Assembly: GCF_006546825.1 (NCBI RefSeq)
Contig: NZ_VICC01000006.1
Coordinates: 62,001 to 126,000, forward strand
Length of the DNA: 64,000 nucleotides
Direction: 5' to 3'
From: Actinomyces oris
Lineage (GTDB): Bacteria; Actinomycetota; Actinomycetes; Actinomycetales; Actinomycetaceae
The position numbers and the translations under genes are program-made. This document shows positions 1-8,870 of the stretch, piece after piece. Every line of letters begins with the position of its first letter. Positions within the stretch are counted from its first letter, which is position 1. The notes beneath the pieces are model-generated. The model searched no databases. It was not told the DNA's origin and worked only from the letters and a program-made list of their open reading frames with translations.

Positions 1-503
1 CCCAGGACGCCCAGTGCTCCTGCACGCGTCATATGCGCTCGGGCGCGCCAGTTGCCCGGGTCGAGCAGACACGTGGCTGCCACCGCCGCAACATTCGGCG
101 AATGGGCCGCCACCTCATAGGCGAGAAGGCCACCGATGCTAGCGCCCAGAAGCAGCAGGGGGCGGTGGTCGCGCTCGGCCTCAATGAGGTCGACGAGGAG
201 ATCGACCCAGGTGTCGTAACGCACGGCTGCGGGAACCGGAGACCTCGTGCGCCCGTACAGAGGCAGGTCGACGGCACTGATGTCGATACCGCGTGAGGCC
301 ACCAGTGCGGCGATGGGCCACAGCGCCCCGCTGTGCCCGCCCGCCCCGTGGACGAGCAGCACCCTGGCTGGCGCCCCCGGTTCGGGAGCGCGCGCAATGT
401 GCACACGATGGCCGTGCCACCGCCACCACGTCGACCTAGGCACCAGCGAGGCCGCGTGCTGGTGGTGGGGCGGCAGGAAGGGCACGTACGGATTGGCCTG
501 CAT
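1..503 (-). CDS. Alpha/beta hydrolase, C-terminus cut by window edge
   Basis: The reading frame is open from an ATG at 503 to the window edge; an in-frame TAG lies just upstream, so this is the first possible start. The protein begins MQANPYVPFLPPHHQ. It shows an oxyanion-type VHGAGGHSG segment near residue 55 and the nucleophile elbow GASIGG near residue 115, with the serine in the usual GxSxG position. Both are typical of alpha/beta hydrolases. The C-terminal half with the acid and histidine lies outside the window, so the substrate cannot be inferred. It belongs to the chromosomal flank of element I. Confidence 0.8.
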   Translation of the reverse strand, partial: MQANPYVPFLPPHHQHAASLVPRSTWWRWHGHRVHIARAPEPGAPARVLLVHGAGGHSGALWPIAALVASRGIDISAVDLPLYGRTRSPVPAAVRYDTWVDLLVDLIEAERDHRPLLLLGASIGGLLAYEVAAHSPNVAAVAATCLLDPGNWRARAHMTRAGALGVL

Positions 504-769
504 ACGTCGATGCTAGTTGCGTGAGCCGCGGCGGCGGAGAGGATATTCGAGGCTCTACCCCCATCGCACCGTAACGAGTACCTGCAATGGATCGGTGAGG
601 CGAAGCGCGCCGAGACCCGTCGTCGCCGGGCCGTCAAAGCAGCAGAGATGATGGTGGACAAGCACGGATAGTCCCAGCCCGGACCTGGCTGCCCGCGCCG
701 AGCCGTCGTCATGGTGATAGGCGGGCACAGTCCGGCGTCTCGGTGCAGTGCCGCCGTTGACGCGATTCC

Positions 770-1810
770 TCAGGCGCGCTTGGCGAAGCGGTGATGCTGG
801 TCGGTGTGGGTCCCGAAGTGCTGGGGGCGGTGCTGCCCGCGGGCAATGACCTGATCGTCGACCCAGCGCTCCCAGTGCGTGGCGCGCTTCCGATCGCCTG
901 CACTCAATGGTGTGGCCACGCCGGCATCGAGCAGGTCGTCGAGGATCAGGAACGAGGGCTCAGGAGTCTCGACGTCCCAGTCGATGAGCCCCCATGGCCC
1001 GTCGGGGCTGAGGAGAACCAGCGAGCGGTTGAGGTCGTGCAGGTCGTTGAAGTGCTCGTCCTTGCCGCTCGTGGAGTTCCAGTACCAGCGGGCCAGCCGG
1101 AACGACTCCGACACCTGCGTCCAGCTCCGATAACGCTCCCGCAGCCCACGGTCCAGGATCGCGAGCGTGTCCCACGTCTCCTCCTCGGTCAGCCAGCCCA
1201 GCGCGAATCCGCAGCGCGTCAGCATGGCGGCACGCACCAGGTCCCAGGCGGAGAAGTCCACGTTGCGGATGTCTCGATCGTTGTCGCGCATGCGCTCAAG
1301 GCGCCACAGCGTCTCGGCAGCGTCTGAGGATGACGCGGCAGACTCTCGCAGCTCGTGGCGCTCAGCCTCCGCCAGGGAGGTGTCGACCCAGCGGGCGCGC
1401 TCCGCTTCGAAACCGGTGCGGTGGCCGGAGGTGATGAGCCAGTGGAGCCGGGAGAGGAGGTCGGTGCGGGAGCAGACTCCCCAGTCGAGGGAGAGCATGG
1501 TGCGTGTGCCGTCAAGATCGGAGCAGGTGAGACGGTCCCACGGGTCCCGGCGGCACAGGGAGTACGGCGCGCAGATCGCCAGGAGTCGCTCATGTGGGCC
1601 GGCGGTGAACTCATTGGGCGCAGAGTCCCTGACAGGTCGATGGTGCTCAGTGAGCTCATTCCATGTGGACTCCTCACCCCGGTGCGGGGCGGAAGCTGCC
1701 TTGTCGCGGCGCAAGCGTATTTTCTGATGGATTGTTTTGGAGATCTCGATAGTGGCGATCACTCCAAAAACCGCCAGCGCGGCGGAGAGAAGCAGGGTCT
1801 GCACGGACAT
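770..1810 (-). CDS. DUF1266 domain protein with N-terminal membrane anchor
   Basis: The protein opens with a hydrophobic segment (SVQTLLLSAALAVFGVIATI), a basic linker, and then a C-terminal region with the tryptophan-rich pattern of DUF1266 proteins (SAWDLVRAAMLTRCGF, then LGWLTEEETWDTL, and WYWNSTSG with acidic residues). DUF1266 is a family of unknown function. The frame extends to a GTG at 1870, but the ATG at 1810 directly before the membrane segment is the more natural start; neither has a clear ribosome binding site. It is transcribed with the hydrolase and the aminotransferase. A second DUF1266-like gene lies at 3269. Confidence 0.75.
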   Translation of the reverse strand: MSVQTLLLSAALAVFGVIATIEISKTIHQKIRLRRDKAASAPHRGEESTWNELTEHHRPVRDSAPNEFTAGPHERLLAICAPYSLCRRDPWDRLTCSDLDGTRTMLSLDWGVCSRTDLLSRLHWLITSGHRTGFEAERARWVDTSLAEAERHELRESAASSSDAAETLWRLERMRDNDRDIRNVDFSAWDLVRAAMLTRCGFALGWLTEEETWDTLAILDRGLRERYRSWTQVSESFRLARWYWNSTSGKDEHFNDLHDLNRSLVLLSPDGPWGLIDWDVETPEPSFLILDDLLDAGVATPLSAGDRKRATHWERWVDDQVIARGQHRPQHFGTHTDQHHRFAKRA

Positions 1811-1898
1811 GACGAGAATTGTGCAACATGTGAACAGGTGAGTGCCACATTGATGCACATGGCTCGACACTAGATTATTGAGTTGAATGCCTGTTTAT

Positions 1899-3071
1899 TT
1901 ACAGGTTGTTGATGAAAGTTTCGAGGCGTTCCATTCCCTCTCGCAGCTCGTCGCGGGAGGCTGCGTAGGACAGTCGTACATGGGAGCGGGCCGTGGTCGT
2001 GGAGAAGTCCTGTCCCGGAGTGAGCGCCACATGCGCCTCCTCCAGGGCGCGGTGACAGAAGGTCTGGGCATCGAGCCCTGTGGAGGAGACGTCGAAGTAG
2101 ACGTAGAAGGCGCCGTCGGGCAGAACCGGGACCGGGAGGCCGATGCGTTCCAACCCGTCGAGCACGATGCTCCTGCGGGCGAAGAGCTCTTGGCGGCGCT
2201 GCTCGCACACGGAGATGGATTCGGGGGAGAACGCCGCCAGCGCGGCCTGCTGAATAGGCGTCGAGGCGCACAGGAAGTAGTTCACCGCCAGGTTCTCCGC
2301 GGGGGCCACCAGCTCCTCGGGAAGGATCGCCCAGCCCAGTCGCCACCCCGTCATCCCGAAGTACTTGGAGAAGGAGTTGATGACGATTGCCTCGGGATCG
2401 GTCTCCAGGACGGTTCGGGCCGGTGCGCCGTCCTCGTCTGGATCGGCCAGGCCCAGGTAGATCTCGTCGACGATCCGCCAGGCGCTGCGTTCGCGTGCCA
2501 GCCCACAGATCGACGCCAGCTCCTCGAAGGGAATCGACGTGCCCGTGGGGTTGGAGGGGGTCGCCAGCATCACCGCGCTCGTCTGAGGAGTCCACGCCGC
2601 CTCGGCTGCGGCCCGGTCCATCTGGTACCGGCTGGCAGGACTGGTGGGCGCCAGAACGATCCGACCGCCGTAGGTCTCCACCAGCTGCCGGTTGCAGGGG
2701 TAGGACGGATCGGCGATGACGACGTCGTCACCGGGCTGGGTGGTAGCGGCCGCCACCAGCAGGAGCGCCGAGGACGCTCCGGTGGTGACGACGATCCGGG
2801 CAGGATCGACCTCGACGCCGTGCCTGTCCCGGTAGAAGCCCGCGATGGCCTCACGCAGTGCGAGCAGGCCCAGAGCGGGGGAGTAGGGCAGCGGCCGGCC
2901 GTCCATGACGCGGCACATCTCCTCACGGACCGCGGGAGGGGCGCCGAAGTCGGGCTCGCCCAGGCTGAGCTTGGCGATCGAGTGACCCTCCGCCTGGAGG
3001 ATTCCAGCGCGTTCTCCAATGCTCATCGCATAGAAGGGCTGAGCGGCTTCGGCCCGGGCGGCGATCTTCAT
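1899..3071 (-). CDS. Class I/II pyridoxal-phosphate aminotransferase
   Basis: This is a 390-aa fold-type I aminotransferase, the usual length for the aspartate aminotransferase-like branch. Visible motifs are KLSLGEPDFGAPPAV near the N-terminus, the glycine-rich TTGASSAL segment, ATPSNPTGTSIP with the conserved NPTG, VDEIYLGL with the pyridine-contacting Asp and Tyr, and INSFSKYFGMTGWRLGW, whose lysine forms the Schiff base. The final part has an Arg (RSHVRLSYA) expected to bind the substrate carboxylate. An AAGGAGCC site sits before the ATG at 3071. Substrate preference (Asp, aromatic or other) cannot be assigned from motifs. Confidence 0.92.
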   Translation of the reverse strand: MKIAARAEAAQPFYAMSIGERAGILQAEGHSIAKLSLGEPDFGAPPAVREEMCRVMDGRPLPYSPALGLLALREAIAGFYRDRHGVEVDPARIVVTTGASSALLLVAAATTQPGDDVVIADPSYPCNRQLVETYGGRIVLAPTSPASRYQMDRAAAEAAWTPQTSAVMLATPSNPTGTSIPFEELASICGLARERSAWRIVDEIYLGLADPDEDGAPARTVLETDPEAIVINSFSKYFGMTGWRLGWAILPEELVAPAENLAVNYFLCASTPIQQAALAAFSPESISVCEQRRQELFARRSIVLDGLERIGLPVPVLPDGAFYVYFDVSSTGLDAQTFCHRALEEAHVALTPGQDFSTTTARSHVRLSYAASRDELREGMERLETFINNL

Positions 3072-3268
3072 GACGGCTCCTTGAATCGGGGCAGGACATG
3101 CCCAGTGTCCCCCTTCCGGCAGCGGGAGGGCAAAGGTCCCGGGGATCCGGGAGAAGAGGAGCGGAGAAGACCTCCTGATCCCATATTTTCCCGGTTGATA
3201 CCTTGTCCTCCCGTACCGTGTCTGAAAGGCTCTGAGAGCAACACTCGTGCCTAGGACGGAGTCCGATC

Positions 3269-4519
3269 GTGCTCACTGACGTCATGATGCTTGTCTCTCC
3301 CTTTCACGCTGACTACGAGTTCTTGGCCAGGCCGTATCACGAGGCCGCTCCTGAGCTCTGGGACACGGAGGGTGCTGGTCTGGCGGGGTTGAGTCAAGAG
3401 GTGGCGGCGACTCTCCTGGAGGAGTCCTTCGAGGTTGTGGACGCCGCCTCTGCGATCGAGTGGTGTGACTCGTTGGAGGCCGAGGCCGGCTTATGGCCGG
3501 ATTCGAGTCTCGTGGCTGAGCACGTACCCGCCGTGTCGATGCTCGCCGGCTCCGCAGCGGCTGCCGGCTTCGACTGCTGCCGCGTTATCAACATCCTCAC
3601 CTCGGCCCGGGCGGCGGGCTATATAGACGAGCGCACGTTGGCGGTCCTCCTTGAGCGCTACGTGCAGGGTTTCGTTGACCGCTGCTCCGGGTGGGGGCAG
3701 TACCTGGCCTCGGTCATCGTGGGAAAGGTGGCGTTCCAGGTCATGTACGCAACACCTGAGACTCGCCATGTTGATGCGACGATCATCCTTGAAGGCGCCC
3801 ACATCATGGCACTGACTGCTCCTGTCACCTTGTTCCGCACCGAAATCTGGCCTGCGGAGGATCTCAGTGCCTTGACCGGCGCGATCGAGGCCCTCATCCC
3901 TGCCGAGCGTGTGCGTGCTGTCCGTCTCGGGGCCAGGGGGTGGCTGGCGACGGCTGAGCATCCTCTGGACTCGACTACCGCCAAGGTGCTTGAAAATGCG
4001 GACACGGATGCTGGGACGTTTCTGCGTGCACGCGCTCTGGCGCAGGAGGTCTTCTGGCGTCCTGCCGATGCAGGTGGCATCGGGGGCGTCTTCGAAGATC
4101 TGAGAACTGCCCGTATACCTCTGTGGGATCTGCCTGCTCGCGGCGACGGCGCTGCGGCGACCACGTTCTGGACCGACTCGAGTCTTGATCAGGAGCACTG
4201 GAGCGGCGTGCCGTTCCTGCGTACAAGTGACGGGGCTCGGCTTACCGCCGTGATGACGGAGGATGCCTGCTTCCTGGTCTCCCGAAAGGCACTGCGCCGA
4301 GTCTTCACCCCGATCCCCTGGGAGCAGGTGAGGTTCACGGTGTCAGTGATGCCGGGGCAGGACATTGTCTTCTACGCCAATGGAAAGAAGCTTGGCACGC
4401 TCTTCCCCGACTGGGATGTGGTGGGGGTGGTCAACCCCGACCTGCCGTTGCACCTGGAGGCCTTCATGAATGGTCTGGGACCGCGCGTGCGTGCCTTCAG
4501 CGCCGCCTATCCGCTATGA
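3269..4519 (+). CDS. DUF1266-like protein
   Basis: This is a 416-aa soluble protein. The segment around residues 105-155 (INILTSARAAGYIDERTL, then YVQGFVDRCSGWGQYLASVIVGK) has the layout of a DUF1266 domain. The C-terminal third contains beta-rich stretches with conserved Trp residues and no recognised domain. The GTG at 3269 is preferred because GGACGGAG precedes it by about 8 nt; the ATGs at 3284 and 3287 lack such a site. It lies divergent from the aminotransferase and is the last intact chromosomal gene before element I. Confidence 0.7.
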   Translation: MLTDVMMLVSPFHADYEFLARPYHEAAPELWDTEGAGLAGLSQEVAATLLEESFEVVDAASAIEWCDSLEAEAGLWPDSSLVAEHVPAVSMLAGSAAAAGFDCCRVINILTSARAAGYIDERTLAVLLERYVQGFVDRCSGWGQYLASVIVGKVAFQVMYATPETRHVDATIILEGAHIMALTAPVTLFRTEIWPAEDLSALTGAIEALIPAERVRAVRLGARGWLATAEHPLDSTTAKVLENADTDAGTFLRARALAQEVFWRPADAGGIGGVFEDLRTARIPLWDLPARGDGAAATTFWTDSSLDQEHWSGVPFLRTSDGARLTAVMTEDACFLVSRKALRRVFTPIPWEQVRFTVSVMPGQDIVFYANGKKLGTLFPDWDVVGVVNPDLPLHLEAFMNGLGPRVRAFSAAYPL

Positions 4520-4619
4520 GCAAGGTGGGTGTGCCGTCGAGGTCAGCAGTCCAACCTGGTTCGTCCAGGCTCCAGGCCCGCAACCAGTCCAGAGTCTGAA
4601 CTGATGTGAGAGGAACTCT

Positions 4620-5114
4620 GTGACGCGTTCCCGAGCCAGTGGTGAGGGTTTGTATAGCGATGCTGTGGTGCGCTTCAGCAAGCTCGACACAAACAACTGG
4701 AAGCCCCTACTCGCCTTCCGCAAGCGTCTCATTGCGGGTGAGGTGGCTCCGGAACCGAGCACGGCTAGCGTAGCGCCTACTGGGCAGGCCAGCGAGACCA
4801 CGACGGCTCGGGGTATCCGTAAGACGGCCTGCCGTCCGATCAGCACGGCGAAGAAGCAGCAGATCGTCGATCTGGCCCGCACGGGCATAGCTGTCAGCCA
4901 GATCGCTGCGGAGGTCGGCGTCGCAGAGACCACTGTCCGTGCCACCTGCCGCCAGGCCACGCAGCCGCCCCGCCGCAGGCGACGCTTCACCAGCGATGAC
5001 CTCCAGCGTGCTCAGCAGCTCCATGCTCAGGGGCGCACCTACATCGAGATTGGCCTGGAGCTCGGCTTCGGGCGGGATACCGTCAAGAAGCATCTGGCGA
5101 CGGCGCAGGGGTGA
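4620..5114 (+). CDS. Tandem helix-turn-helix protein at left end of element I; possible C-terminal half of split recombinase
   Basis: The ORF of 164 aa carries two HTH units. The first reads KKQQIVDLARTGIAVSQIAA followed by EVGVAETTVRATCR; the second reads DLQRAQQLHAQGRTYIEIGL followed by GFGRDTVKKHL. Both resemble the HTH of Hin-type resolvases. The GTG start at 4620 and its AGAGGA site lie in chromosomal DNA; codons 8-17 (GEGLYSDAVV) are encoded by the 31-bp att repeat; everything after is element DNA. The same ten residues, in the same frame, occur near the end of the element I recombinase. A circular element would therefore join recombinase and HTH protein in one frame (inference). The element II counterpart is at 40688. 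Confidence 0.7.
   Translation: MTRSRASGEGLYSDAVVRFSKLDTNNWKPLLAFRKRLIAGEVAPEPSTASVAPTGQASETTTARGIRKTACRPISTAKKQQIVDLARTGIAVSQIAAEVGVAETTVRATCRQATQPPRRRRRFTSDDLQRAQQLHAQGRTYIEIGLELGFGRDTVKKHLATAQG
4641..4671 (+). repeat. attL candidate: left copy of 31-bp direct repeat
   Basis: An exact 31-bp direct repeat, starting GGTGAGGGTTTG and ending GCTGTGGTGC, occurs here and at 40509-40539. The two copies bracket a region full of mobile-element genes that ends in a large serine recombinase, and the right copy overlaps the 3' end of a tRNA-Leu. The simplest reading is attL/attR of element I. Both copies are read as GEGLYSDAVV in the local coding frame. Confidence 0.75.
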
Positions 5115-5166
5115 TTGGTAGCCAGAACGACAATGACCGCACCCAGATCAATCCGCAGTGTATTCG

Positions 5167-6225
5167 CTACTCCTGCTTGGCATCTCTGCCGGGTTGCTGC
5201 TCTGCCTGCTGCGCCAGCCGATCGAAGTCACTGACGTAATTGCGGTCTTGGATGATGCGGAACTTCTCGAACTCGCTCAGAGCATGATCGTCGGCGTGGG
5301 CTTTGGAGATGTGGCCTGCGCTGTCGAGGATCTGGCGGTCGTCCAAGTCGAGAAAGGCGTCAAGGCGTGTGGACCAGTCCTCCATCGTCATGGGGATCTG
5401 ACGGCGGGCGCGGGACTCGGCCAGATCAAGAAAGGCGTTGACCAGGCGACCCAAGTCGTCGAGTTCTTCGCGGGTAAGGTAGTTCTTGCCGATGGTCACG
5501 TCACCGCGCAGGATCTTGCCGTCGGGGCTGTTCGCCCAGCTGGTCAGGCCCATGTGGGGCTGGTCGGCCCTGGCGCGGGAGGTGATCAGCTCGGCGGCGG
5601 TGTGGCCGTGGACGGCGTAGTGGAGCTTGTTCTGGACGGTGGCGAAGAAGCGCTTGGTGGTCGGGGCGTCCTTGTTGTAGTCGATGCTGGTGGCGTAGAT
5701 GTCGGTGACCTTCTGGTAGAAGCGACGTTCGGACAAGCGAATCTCGCGGATCTCATCAAGCAGGCGCTCGAAGTAGTCTTCGCCTAGGAAGGTGCCGTTC
5801 TCCATACGTTGGCGGTCGATGACATAGCCGCGGATGGCGAAGTCGCGCAGTACGCTGGTGGCCCACTGGCGGAACTGGGTGGCGCGCACCGAGTTGACGC
5901 GGTAGCCCACCGAGATGATGGCGTCGAGGTTGTAGTGGTCGATGCTGCGTGTCACCTGGCGTGAGCCCTCAGATCGAACTATCCGGAATTTCCGGATAGT
6001 TGCCTTACGCTCCAGCTCGCCAGAGGAGAAGACGTTTCCCAGGTGCTCGCTGATGGTGCGCACGTCGACGTCGAACAGCTCGGCCATCAGGCGCTGCGTT
6101 AGCCAGATCGTCTCATCCTCGTAGCGTGCCTCGATGCTGGAATCACCGTCTTGGGCAGTGAAGATGAGGAACTCGGCGGTGGAGTTGCGGATGAGTTTGG
6201 TGGAAGGATCTGGATTAGTTGTCAT
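5167..6225 (-). CDS. RhuM family protein
   Basis: This 352-aa protein matches the RhuM (virulence RhuM) family layout. The N-terminus has IWLTQRLMAELFDVDVRTIS, an HTH-like unit that in this family precedes KATIRKFRIVRSEGSRQV and YNLDAIISVGYRVNSVRATQ, both near-signature segments. The C-terminal half is helical and charged. RhuM proteins are often carried on mobile elements and phages; their biochemical role is not established. A promoter with its -10 only 7 nt before the ATG suggests a leaderless transcript. It is the first gene inside the left end of element I after the HTH gene and is convergent with it. Confidence 0.85.
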   Translation of the reverse strand: MTTNPDPSTKLIRNSTAEFLIFTAQDGDSSIEARYEDETIWLTQRLMAELFDVDVRTISEHLGNVFSSGELERKATIRKFRIVRSEGSRQVTRSIDHYNLDAIISVGYRVNSVRATQFRQWATSVLRDFAIRGYVIDRQRMENGTFLGEDYFERLLDEIREIRLSERRFYQKVTDIYATSIDYNKDAPTTKRFFATVQNKLHYAVHGHTAAELITSRARADQPHMGLTSWANSPDGKILRGDVTIGKNYLTREELDDLGRLVNAFLDLAESRARRQIPMTMEDWSTRLDAFLDLDDRQILDSAGHISKAHADDHALSEFEKFRIIQDRNYVSDFDRLAQQAEQQPGRDAKQE

Positions 6226-6262
6226 ACCGTTGATTATACTTCCGATCGATGACTATTGGCAA
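6226..6262 (-). promoter_or_regulatory. Sigma-70-like promoter for the RhuM gene, probably leaderless
   Basis: On the minus strand a TTGCCA (-35, 6257-6262) and a perfect TATAAT (-10, 6233-6238) are separated by 18 bp. Only 7 nt separate the -10 from the ATG at 6225, so transcription should begin at or within a few bases of the start codon. Confidence 0.6.
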
Positions 6263-6295
6263 ACATACTACACATTTCAGAATTGTGGTCTGCCG

Positions 6296-7165
6296 TCAGT
6301 TCTCAATGCTGTCGATCGTTCTCAGTGTCCCGTCTCGTAGCCAACCAACAACGGTCGTAGCCAAGAATAGAACGCTGCGCGCAGTGGTTTCGTCGACGTC
6401 TTGCGGCTGATCACCGCCGTGTCGATCAGGCTGGTAACCGATGGTAGCTAGTACGTCAATAAAGACTTCGATGCTAGGCTTGACGTTCATCTCACCATTG
6501 GACTTATATTCCCGATTTGGCAGTTTGCACGTCCACTTGTCTGGTGCTTGGCGGAGTGCGCTGGCCATGCTCCCAATGGTTGCTTTGTCGTTCTTGGGTG
6601 AGACGATCGGTTTGAGCAGCGTCTCGATGGCCTTGATAGCTCTACCCCAGGCGTCACTCAAATTTGGTTCGCGTCCGAAAGCAAGGGCCCATGCTTCTTG
6701 CATGTACTGCGAAGCTTGATCGTCTAACTGAGTTACCTGTTCGTACTCGTTCCAGAGCGCGGGATCAATCCGCTCCACTAGACGGCCGCCATCGGGTGAT
6801 ACGCGGAGAACGTGGCCAGCAGATTTTAAGATGTGTTCAAGTGATTGTGCGTGGCCGCAACCGTGACCAAGGAGCCAATCCATGACGTCGAGAGCCAATG
6901 ACTCGTCGTACATATCCCAAGGGCCGCTTCTTTGGATGCAAGCGATAACTGCGTCATCTGGATAGAAATTGTCAATGTTGTCGCTGAGTTCGTCGATGCG
7001 CAGTTCAAGTGCCATCTGAGCTACGAGTCGATCGTCTCCATTTATCGCCTGCTGGATCCACCCTTTTATACCATGTCTCATAAACTGAGGCACGTTGTCG
7101 ACCAAGTTGAACTCAGATTGTTGATTTCTTCTTACTGATAGTGGCATCCAAGGGTTAACTGTCAT
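6296..7165 (-). CDS. Abortive-infection-like hypothetical protein
   Basis: This 289-aa soluble protein starts at an ATG with AGGAAC upstream. The C-terminal half contains SDAWGRAIKAIETLLKPIVS followed by KNDKATIGSMASALRQ and a terminal helix ending FLATTVVGWLRDGTLR. That pattern recurs in uncharacterised actinobacterial proteins that resemble abortive-infection C-terminal domains; the function is unknown. No membrane segment or catalytic motif is evident. It lies between RhuM and a membrane protein, all on the minus strand, in a mildly AT-rich stretch. Confidence 0.55.
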   Translation of the reverse strand: MTVNPWMPLSVRRNQQSEFNLVDNVPQFMRHGIKGWIQQAINGDDRLVAQMALELRIDELSDNIDNFYPDDAVIACIQRSGPWDMYDESLALDVMDWLLGHGCGHAQSLEHILKSAGHVLRVSPDGGRLVERIDPALWNEYEQVTQLDDQASQYMQEAWALAFGREPNLSDAWGRAIKAIETLLKPIVSPKNDKATIGSMASALRQAPDKWTCKLPNREYKSNGEMNVKPSIEVFIDVLATIGYQPDRHGGDQPQDVDETTARSVLFLATTVVGWLRDGTLRTIDSIEN

Positions 7166-7230
7166 GTTGTTAGTTCCTGCGATATTGGAGGATGAGGTGT
7201 TCTATGTGATGTGAGTTGTGTGGATATGTG

Positions 7231-8151
7231 TCATTCTGAATCGCCTTTTCCTATCATGAACGCAAATGGGATGCCGTCTAGTCCAATCTGTGTTATTGAT
7301 CGAATCCAGGCGGTCCATTCTGGAGGCAGAATTTTTATATTGTTGTTGCCTACAAGTATTGCCATCGCGATAATGAACAACATGCTGAAGGCAAGCGAAT
7401 ATCTCACTATTGTCTTCGACAAGAGTCCTGTATTCGCTTTGTCTGCTGCTACGTCAATCGATGCTGCTAGCTCCGGCGCATCCTTTTTGATGATAACGTA
7501 AGCCTCAGGTCCTGCTGTCGCATCAATAGGCAGTGTCTGAGTGTAAATTAGTTGCTCAAGATCTAGACCGAGCGGGGTTGCGGACGTGTCGGAAGCTTTG
7601 ATCGTAGCATCGTATTCTCTCAAAATTGGCGAAAAGTCAATGGCTGCAATCGACTTTGCCAGTCGCTTGTTCAAGTCTTCGTTGAGAAGATGCAACTTGC
7701 TCATTGTCTGAGTGAGTGAACTGATCAGCTCAGAGTTGTTTGAGATTGCAAGTGAAGTTTGTTGGATATGCGAAAGTACTGTCGTGTTCAATATTGAGGT
7801 GGTCGACGTTAAATTGCGTCGCATTTCGGGTGTGAAGACAATTGGTGGCAGTTGAATCTGAATTTTACTCAGGTTGGCAACCCAGTCCTGTTGTATTTTC
7901 TGGCGAGCCTCTGCAATTGCCGATACTGCTTGAAATAGTGATTCTTGAGTCTCTCGTGGTATCGTGGGTCTATTGATGCTTGCAATAGATGAATCCAGGG
8001 CGGCTGCACTAAGTTTGGCAATCTGGACAAGGTTCGTGTCGGTCACGATGTTTGCGAATGGCGCTTGTTTGTGCAGATCGCGATTCTCGATATCTGTCAT
8101 TTCTGCTTCTTTGTATCCTTGAGTATGTGGATGGTTGTGGTTGTCGGTCAT
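7231..8151 (-). CDS. Membrane protein with coiled-coil region, coupled to HNH gene
   Basis: This protein of about 306 aa is rich in Ser, Thr, Ile and Asn. A long helical region (residues about 60-200) is followed near the C-terminus by a membrane hairpin: one clear segment (YSLAFSMLFIIAMAILVG) and a weaker one (GLDGIPFAFMIG). The ATG at 8151 overlaps the TGA of the HNH gene (ATGA), so translation is probably coupled; the frame also extends upstream and an internal ATG exists at 8100. No family recognised. The AT-rich codon use contrasts with the GC-rich HNH gene it is coupled to. Confidence 0.6.
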   Translation of the reverse strand: MTDNHNHPHTQGYKEAEMTDIENRDLHKQAPFANIVTDTNLVQIAKLSAAALDSSIASINRPTIPRETQESLFQAVSAIAEARQKIQQDWVANLSKIQIQLPPIVFTPEMRRNLTSTTSILNTTVLSHIQQTSLAISNNSELISSLTQTMSKLHLLNEDLNKRLAKSIAAIDFSPILREYDATIKASDTSATPLGLDLEQLIYTQTLPIDATAGPEAYVIIKKDAPELAASIDVAADKANTGLLSKTIVRYSLAFSMLFIIAMAILVGNNNIKILPPEWTAWIRSITQIGLDGIPFAFMIGKGDSE

Positions 8152-8870
8152 GAACCAGCCGCAGCCCTCTCCTTCGCCCACTCCCGACAGGCTCGCCTAT
8201 ATCGGGGCCACTCCGTTCGCCAGTGAATGCCGTCGTGGGCTGGGCAGACTGGCTGGTCGCACAGGATCTGCTGGGTGATCCAGCCGAACCTGGTGTCGGC
8301 GTATTCGGTGGCGCGTTCGCGTAGGTCGCGCCACTCCGGCGCTTCGTCGAGCGGCTGGCGGCTACGCAGTGCCAGTCGCCAGAGCTGCCGCAGTTCCTGA
8401 GACTGCTCACTGGTGTCGATCGTGCCTGCGCCGTCTCGGGTGAGATCGTCGGGGATCTCGCCACGTGGCTTGAGCACGTGGCACCTCCGGCAGAGCCCGC
8501 GAAGGTTGCTCAGCTCGATCGATCCGCCGTCGATGTGGTCAACTTCGGTGGCTCGCCGCTCGTTGCAGCTAACGCAGCGGCCGTCGTTCTGTGCCAGTAC
8601 CTCCTGGCGAAGCTCGTCGCTCAGTCGCGGCCTGGTGTAGGCCAGGTCAAAGGCGAGGAAGGTGATCATATTGCTGGAGGTGACCAGGGCGGTTAGCGGG
8701 TCGGTGCTTCGACCATCGCGTATCGCCTGCCGAACGTAGCGGATCTTCTCGGCCTGCTTGCGGCAGTGCTCCGAGCAGAAGCCGACGTGTTTCTTCCCAA
8801 CCTCGGTCGGGTCGAGCGGCTCAAGGCAGCTGGCGCACAGCCCAACCCTCCACTCCTGCTCCACCGGCAC
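8148..8870 (-). CDS. HNH endonuclease-like protein
   Basis: The 240-aa protein contains an N-terminal zinc-binding pattern (CASC at residues 13-16, then FCSEHCRK) and a central HNH module: GRCVSCNERR, EVDHIDGG and SNLRGLCRRCH. These give the paired Cys residues, the catalytic His and the closing Asn/His of HNH nucleases. The C-terminal 100 residues are charged and unrecognised. The frame starts with a GTG at 8870 lacking a good ribosome binding site, so the true start is uncertain. It is translationally coupled to the membrane protein downstream, suggesting the pair acts together; a defence role is inference. Confidence 0.75.
   Translation of the reverse strand: MPVEQEWRVGLCASCLEPLDPTEVGKKHVGFCSEHCRKQAEKIRYVRQAIRDGRSTDPLTALVTSSNMITFLAFDLAYTRPRLSDELRQEVLAQNDGRCVSCNERRATEVDHIDGGSIELSNLRGLCRRCHVLKPRGEIPDDLTRDGAGTIDTSEQSQELRQLWRLALRSRQPLDEAPEWRDLRERATEYADTRFGWITQQILCDQPVCPAHDGIHWRTEWPRYRRACREWAKERAAAGS

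Noticed and set aside
29-712. Minus-strand ORF of 227 aa over the hydrolase
   Set aside because: Arg/Ser/Cys-rich shadow; the hydrolase frame with the GASIGG motif explains the DNA.
1887-3254. 455-aa plus-strand ORF opposite the aminotransferase
   Set aside because: Antisense shadow typical of high-GC genes; the minus frame has all aminotransferase motifs.
5158-5787. 209-aa plus-strand ORF opposite the RhuM gene
   Set aside because: Val/Gly-rich antisense shadow without ribosome site; RhuM motifs are on the minus strand.
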